The notes under the pieces were generated by a model that was given only the letters and a program-made list of their open reading frames with translations, was not told the DNA's origin and searched no databases. DNA of 64,000 nt from contig JAETXT010000015.1 in NCBI GenBank assembly GCA_019188255.1, forward strand, positions 1,240,001 to 1,304,000, written 5' to 3'. This DNA comes from Verticillium longisporum. Its lineage: Eukaryota > Ascomycota > Sordariomycetes > Glomerellales > Plectosphaerellaceae. Shown here piece by piece: positions 60,395 through 64,000 of the stretch; the stretch's first letter is position 1; each line of letters starts with the position of its first letter. A program made the translations under genes and the position numbers.

Positions 60395-60775
60395 ATGTGC
60401 ATCTATTACTACCTTCACCACCATCATGTCTCTCCCTGTCGCCGGGCTATTGACTATGTGGTTCACTACGAATTCTGCCCCGACGCGGTCTGGGACTCAG
60501 AAGGCAAAAATGGAGTTCCTTGCGATTGCTCGTTCTATGACCAGGCCCAGTCTGTAGACTACTCGAACCCCTGCGCCACATCTGGGTGTCTTGTGTCACC
60601 AGACTGTAGTTCAGGCACCTGTCGCCTACAGGATCTTGGAGGGTGTTGGATATGCTGCCAGTGCCAGAGGGGCAACAACGTGCTGCGATGGTGTGGTCAT
60701 AAGATGAGAAAGAGTCCTGACACTTTCTGCTATCATCGAGCCTGTGAAGGCTGCACTCAAGATACCCGAGAGTGA
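60395..60775 (+). CDS. Uncharacterised cysteine-rich protein with zinc-ribbon-like end
   Basis: Frame of 126 residues from the ATG at 60395, open 56 codons further upstream, so the true start or an upstream exon is uncertain. The C-terminal half is dense in Cys and His: SNPCATSGCLVSPDC, then GGCWICCQCQRGNN, RWCGHKMRKSPDTFCYHRACEGC. The pattern W-x-C-C-x-C ... C-x-H ... C-Y-H-x3-C-x2-C is what I remember from uncharacterised fungal proteins and suits zinc binding. No signal peptide is evident. The surrounding sequence is poor in genes, so this may be a full small gene or the last exon of a larger one. Confidence 0.5.
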   Translation: MCIYYYLHHHHVSPCRRAIDYVVHYEFCPDAVWDSEGKNGVPCDCSFYDQAQSVDYSNPCATSGCLVSPDCSSGTCRLQDLGGCWICCQCQRGNNVLRWCGHKMRKSPDTFCYHRACEGCTQDTRE

Positions 60776-62489
60776 GGGTCTCGAGGGTATGAAAATGGTA
60801 CGTCAAGATGGAACAATAGGTACTTGAAGGGGCTCTGGGCCTCAAGCAGCCGGGCTTGGGGAATGCCAGGCTAGCTTTAAGCGGAGCAAGGGTTCGAAAG
60901 AGTAACTTCATCCGACACATCTCAGCTGACAAGGATTAGTTTACTCAACATGAGAATTATGAGGTTAAGGGGGAACCATCAGTGGCTCTACAGCTGATTG
61001 ACTCAGGGGTTCAGGGGCTCATGTATCAGAAGCTGCTCATATGCTGCTACGCGATGGCTTGTCAGCCAGCGTAGGCCAAGACACAGCGAAAAGAAATTCT
61101 AGATGACGAAGAATATTGAACCGAGAAACTGTTACACAAAGCCCCTGGCGCGTTACAAAGCTTCACTCGACCAAAGCGGTTGGTCGAGGCATCTAGGTCG
61201 CCGACCAACGGCGCCACTCAAGCCATCCAGTTACATCGTAAAAGCACTTTCAGCAACCCAACACTTTCAGAGTGTGAAGGCATGGTCAGGCAGCAATGTC
61301 GACAGTTCGATATCGTTTCCCGAGCGAATAAGGCATGAACCTTCGCCCCTCCCGTTTCAGGCTATGGCTCGCGCACCCTCCTCTGTGGTGACCGCTCCGT
61401 CAACTTTCGTAAATTCGCAGGTCATCTTTATCAGACAGGCACCACCCAAGCATGCAAAAGTTGAGACTTGGCAGTCGTATGCCACGTTTTCTTCCCAATA
61501 TTACAGCATCCTATTTGCTTCTGTTGGATAAAAACAGCATCAGGAGGGTATTTTCCCGAAGCACTAGCTAGCCACATTGGCCGAGAGATTTCGGGCTCGT
61601 TCAGAATGGAGGGCAGAAGCAGAATCAGCTGTTATCTGATTCGACAGCCGGACCACATATGGTTACGAAGTTGCTGGTTCAAGGTGTTTTCAAGAGAACT
61701 ACGATGAGTGGCATTGTGCTTGACCCCAGGTAGCCTGAGCCATCTAGTTTGCCTTTTATAAAGACCAGGCTTGTCTGAATGCTCAATCCATTTCTTTGCT
61801 TGACCACGTTCTACTCCAAGTGCTTCCGCTCTACTGAATAAACCATTATACATTTCAGACCGCTTCGAAAAGCCTATTCAGTACATTGATATATACCGCC
61901 CAGCAACTTAAAGTCTACCACTTGATTATCACCAATATCCTTCCGCAGAAAACTCATTGCATTCCGGACATGTGCAACAAAACAACCTAAAAACTGCCAT
62001 GCGAGCATGTTTGCACCCGAATTCACTACTGCACCTCGGCACCGAAGAAGGACTCCTCGACCGGGCGCGGAACTTGCAAAAACGTTACTTACCATAATGT
62101 TCCCTACGCGCCCCCTCAGGGTTTTGAAGCGCACTCAGACCTTCAGTGCCCACTGCCAACATGCCCCTACGAAGCGCGGAATAGGTGCTGGAACTGCTGC
62201 TGGTGCGGCAAGGGCTGGAACATGGGAGGAAGGTGCAGTTGCATTATGATCAGCGAGGGCAATGAGTATCGCTGCGAGCATATTTGCTGCTCGGCCTGTA
62301 CTGCGGCCCCATTGAACTGCTAGAGATTTGCTAGATTGGACAAAGTGTTTCGTAAAATAGAAGCTAGGCAGATGAATTATACGAAATGTTTGTAGTGATA
62401 GCCAGCATACAATCCTTTCTCCAACGGGGAACACGGAAAATGCATCAATCCAATCTTGGGAGCCTCGTTAATCCATGCTTGACGCGAAT
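60776..62489. other. Region without a supportable gene
   Basis: Short, unremarkable frames only; slightly AT-richer than the left half of the window. Confidence 0.45.
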
Positions 62490-63260
62490 CTAAGTCGTGA
62501 CGGACGGCAGGACAGGTGCCAAAGGAGTGTCCTGGTTAGCACCGCCTACCGAACGAGAGACTGGAAGCCACATCGCGAGTATCAGGGCTGAATTATCGAA
62601 GACAGAGCGAGGGCGTAAAGTCGAAGGTATAAGGGAGCCAAACGAAGGCTGAGCTTTGAGGTCTTCCAAGGCCTCGTAGAGAGACTTAGTGGTTAAGACC
62701 TCTGGTTTCTTCATAATCGTGAGAATTCCAATCAACTTGGCGTCCGGCTGATAGAAAAGCCAGATACCTGCAGCTCCTCGAGCCTTGGCAGCTTCTCGGA
62801 GGCTCGGATAAACGCCCCGAAGTTCTTCCTCAACATTGTCTCCGTCGTACTCCCATCGTTGAAAGCGGGTGAAACCATGAGTTTCGGGCAAAAAGAACTG
62901 GAAGGCACCAGAAACACGCCAGATCCAACGGTCAACCTTCTGAAATATGTTGGAGGACCAGAACTTCTGCGGCGGGTCGCCCGTCTCGAAGACGTTCGTC
63001 GTCCAGTCGTCATAGTCCAAGGCATCGTCCCAGGTGTCGAATAGATAGCGTCCGCCAACGACAGCCTGACCAGTGACACTGTGAGGCTGGTAAGGGACGT
63101 ACTTGATGTACATGCCCTTCCGAGTGTCCATCTGACGACGTGCGAACTCTTGCTGACTGACGGCAGTAGTGAGATCGATGCCGTCGGCCAGAATAATGTC
63201 AGAGGTAAAAGCGGCCCGAGCAGCGATTTCGCCAACTTTATATCCTTCGATTACAGACAT
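62490..63260 (-). CDS. Conserved-looking hypothetical protein (256 aa)
   Basis: A single uninterrupted exon of 256 residues from MSVIEGYKVG. Soluble, with no signal peptide or clear membrane segment. Composition and aromatic content look like a folded protein: GMYIKYVPYQP, VVGGRYLFDTWDDALDYDDW, FWSSNIFQKVDRWIWRVSGAFQFFLPETHGFTRF and LREAAKARGAAGIWLFY. Repeated strand-helix segments and many Trp/Tyr suggest an alpha/beta fold, perhaps a dimeric alpha-beta barrel, but that is a guess. I do not recognise the family. Codon use resembles the other genes, and the frame is far longer than neighbouring random frames. Confidence 0.65.
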   Translation of the reverse strand: MSVIEGYKVGEIAARAAFTSDIILADGIDLTTAVSQQEFARRQMDTRKGMYIKYVPYQPHSVTGQAVVGGRYLFDTWDDALDYDDWTTNVFETGDPPQKFWSSNIFQKVDRWIWRVSGAFQFFLPETHGFTRFQRWEYDGDNVEEELRGVYPSLREAAKARGAAGIWLFYQPDAKLIGILTIMKKPEVLTTKSLYEALEDLKAQPSFGSLIPSTLRPRSVFDNSALILAMWLPVSRSVGGANQDTPLAPVLPSVTT

Positions 63261-64000
63261 TGTTGTGTCTGAATGTGATATTGAAGATATCCAAGGTTGT
63301 TTGTGGTCCTGTCGAAGGCTGCTCGAACATTGAGGGAAATGTTGACTGCGAACAATCTAGGCGCGGAGGAGGCCCTGCTCTTGATAAATGAAGATTTTTT
63401 AGATCGTCACTGTAAACGCTGTCATCTCACGTCAGGCCACATTGAAGCTGACATTGTGAGCTAGTAGTCGCTTGTCTCCCTCCAGCACAGCTGAATACTT
63501 AAGGTTCAGTCGGCCAAATTCCATGAGCCGGCCGGCTGAGCTCAGCCCTCTCTCTTCCCGATCACAATGATTGTACATCGTGGAAACTTCAGGTCTTTCG
63601 CAATTTGTGCAAGCATTGATTAAGCTACTGGAAGCTCAGAACAATGATGCGGCCGTGCATGACGACCCTCCCAAAATTCACTCGTGACTTCAATCCATGT
63701 CCACAAGAATCAAGGCGAACCGGAAGCTGGTCAACGAGATGCAAGAGCTAGACACTTACTTGGCGAGAATTCCATCCGATGCATGCCGCTTCCCCGCAGC
63801 TGACCACCTGTGTCGCGAATGGAGGATGCAGCTCAAGGCAGGATCTGATTCGGCGGCGGAAGCTCCACGCCTCCATGGGGGCTGATGGTCAACGGCCGAG
63901 TCTACTTTACCGTATTCAAAACAAAGAAGTATCTAGCATACTGGACTTGACAAGGCTATCGTTCCGTCCAATCGGCCACACTTGGCCAACCCATTGGATT
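63261..64000. other. Terminal stretch without a supportable gene
   Basis: Probable promoter of the 62490-63260 gene on its left part. A short plus-strand frame at 63697-63885 has no recognisable feature. Confidence 0.45.

Overview
The window looks like nuclear DNA of a filamentous ascomycete (Pezizomycotina, most likely Sordariomycetes; I cannot name genus or species). Evidence: compact genes with short GT-AG introns of about 50-170 nt carrying CTAAC/CTGAC branch sites, typical fungal families (fungal-specific transcription factors, fructosyl-amino-acid oxidase, NAD(P)H nitrite reductase, Srs2-type helicase), a Tad-like LINE retrotransposon, and many TAGGTACCTA-type motifs between genes. I recognised no tRNA, rRNA, CRISPR array or bacterial operon.

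Layout. 1-9 kb: no supportable gene. 9.2-13.3 kb: an EgtD/EasF-like methyltransferase, tail to tail with a Fungal_trans_2 transcription factor. 13.3-16.6 kb: motif-rich spacer, then a C2H2 zinc-finger gene. 20-29.9 kb: dense housekeeping block with fructosyl-amino-acid oxidase, riboflavin RIB3, ubiquinone COQ3, nitrite reductase with NirA- and GATA-type promoter sites, and a small probable mitochondrial protein. 30.3-33.3 kb: Srs2-like helicase. 33.6 kb: trinucleotide microsatellite. 35.3 kb: small secreted cysteine-rich protein. 39.7-43.4 kb: large Zn2Cys6 regulator. 46.6-47.8 kb: TauD/TfdA-like dioxygenase. 47.97-53.54 kb: an apparently full-length LINE bounded by a 12-bp target-site duplication. 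53.6-64 kb: gene-poor, with two uncharacterised coding regions.

The most informative pattern is technical. Nine reading-frame breaks, in six cellular genes and the LINE, are each repaired by ONE extra base in a C or G run of 3-6. Every repaired gene then has a length divisible by three and reads through conserved motifs. This points to homopolymer undercalling in the assembly, not mass pseudogenisation, so the genes are annotated as probably intact.

The genes do not form one pathway. Most are independent housekeeping functions (nitrogen assimilation, riboflavin, ubiquinone, DNA repair, Amadori-product catabolism) between regulator and accessory regions. I found no convincing new multi-gene system. 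The best biological leads are the TSD-bounded LINE, a 26-bp perfect palindrome upstream of the small mitochondrial gene, the expanded Rieske-like domain of nitrite reductase, and the orphan cysteine-rich proteins.
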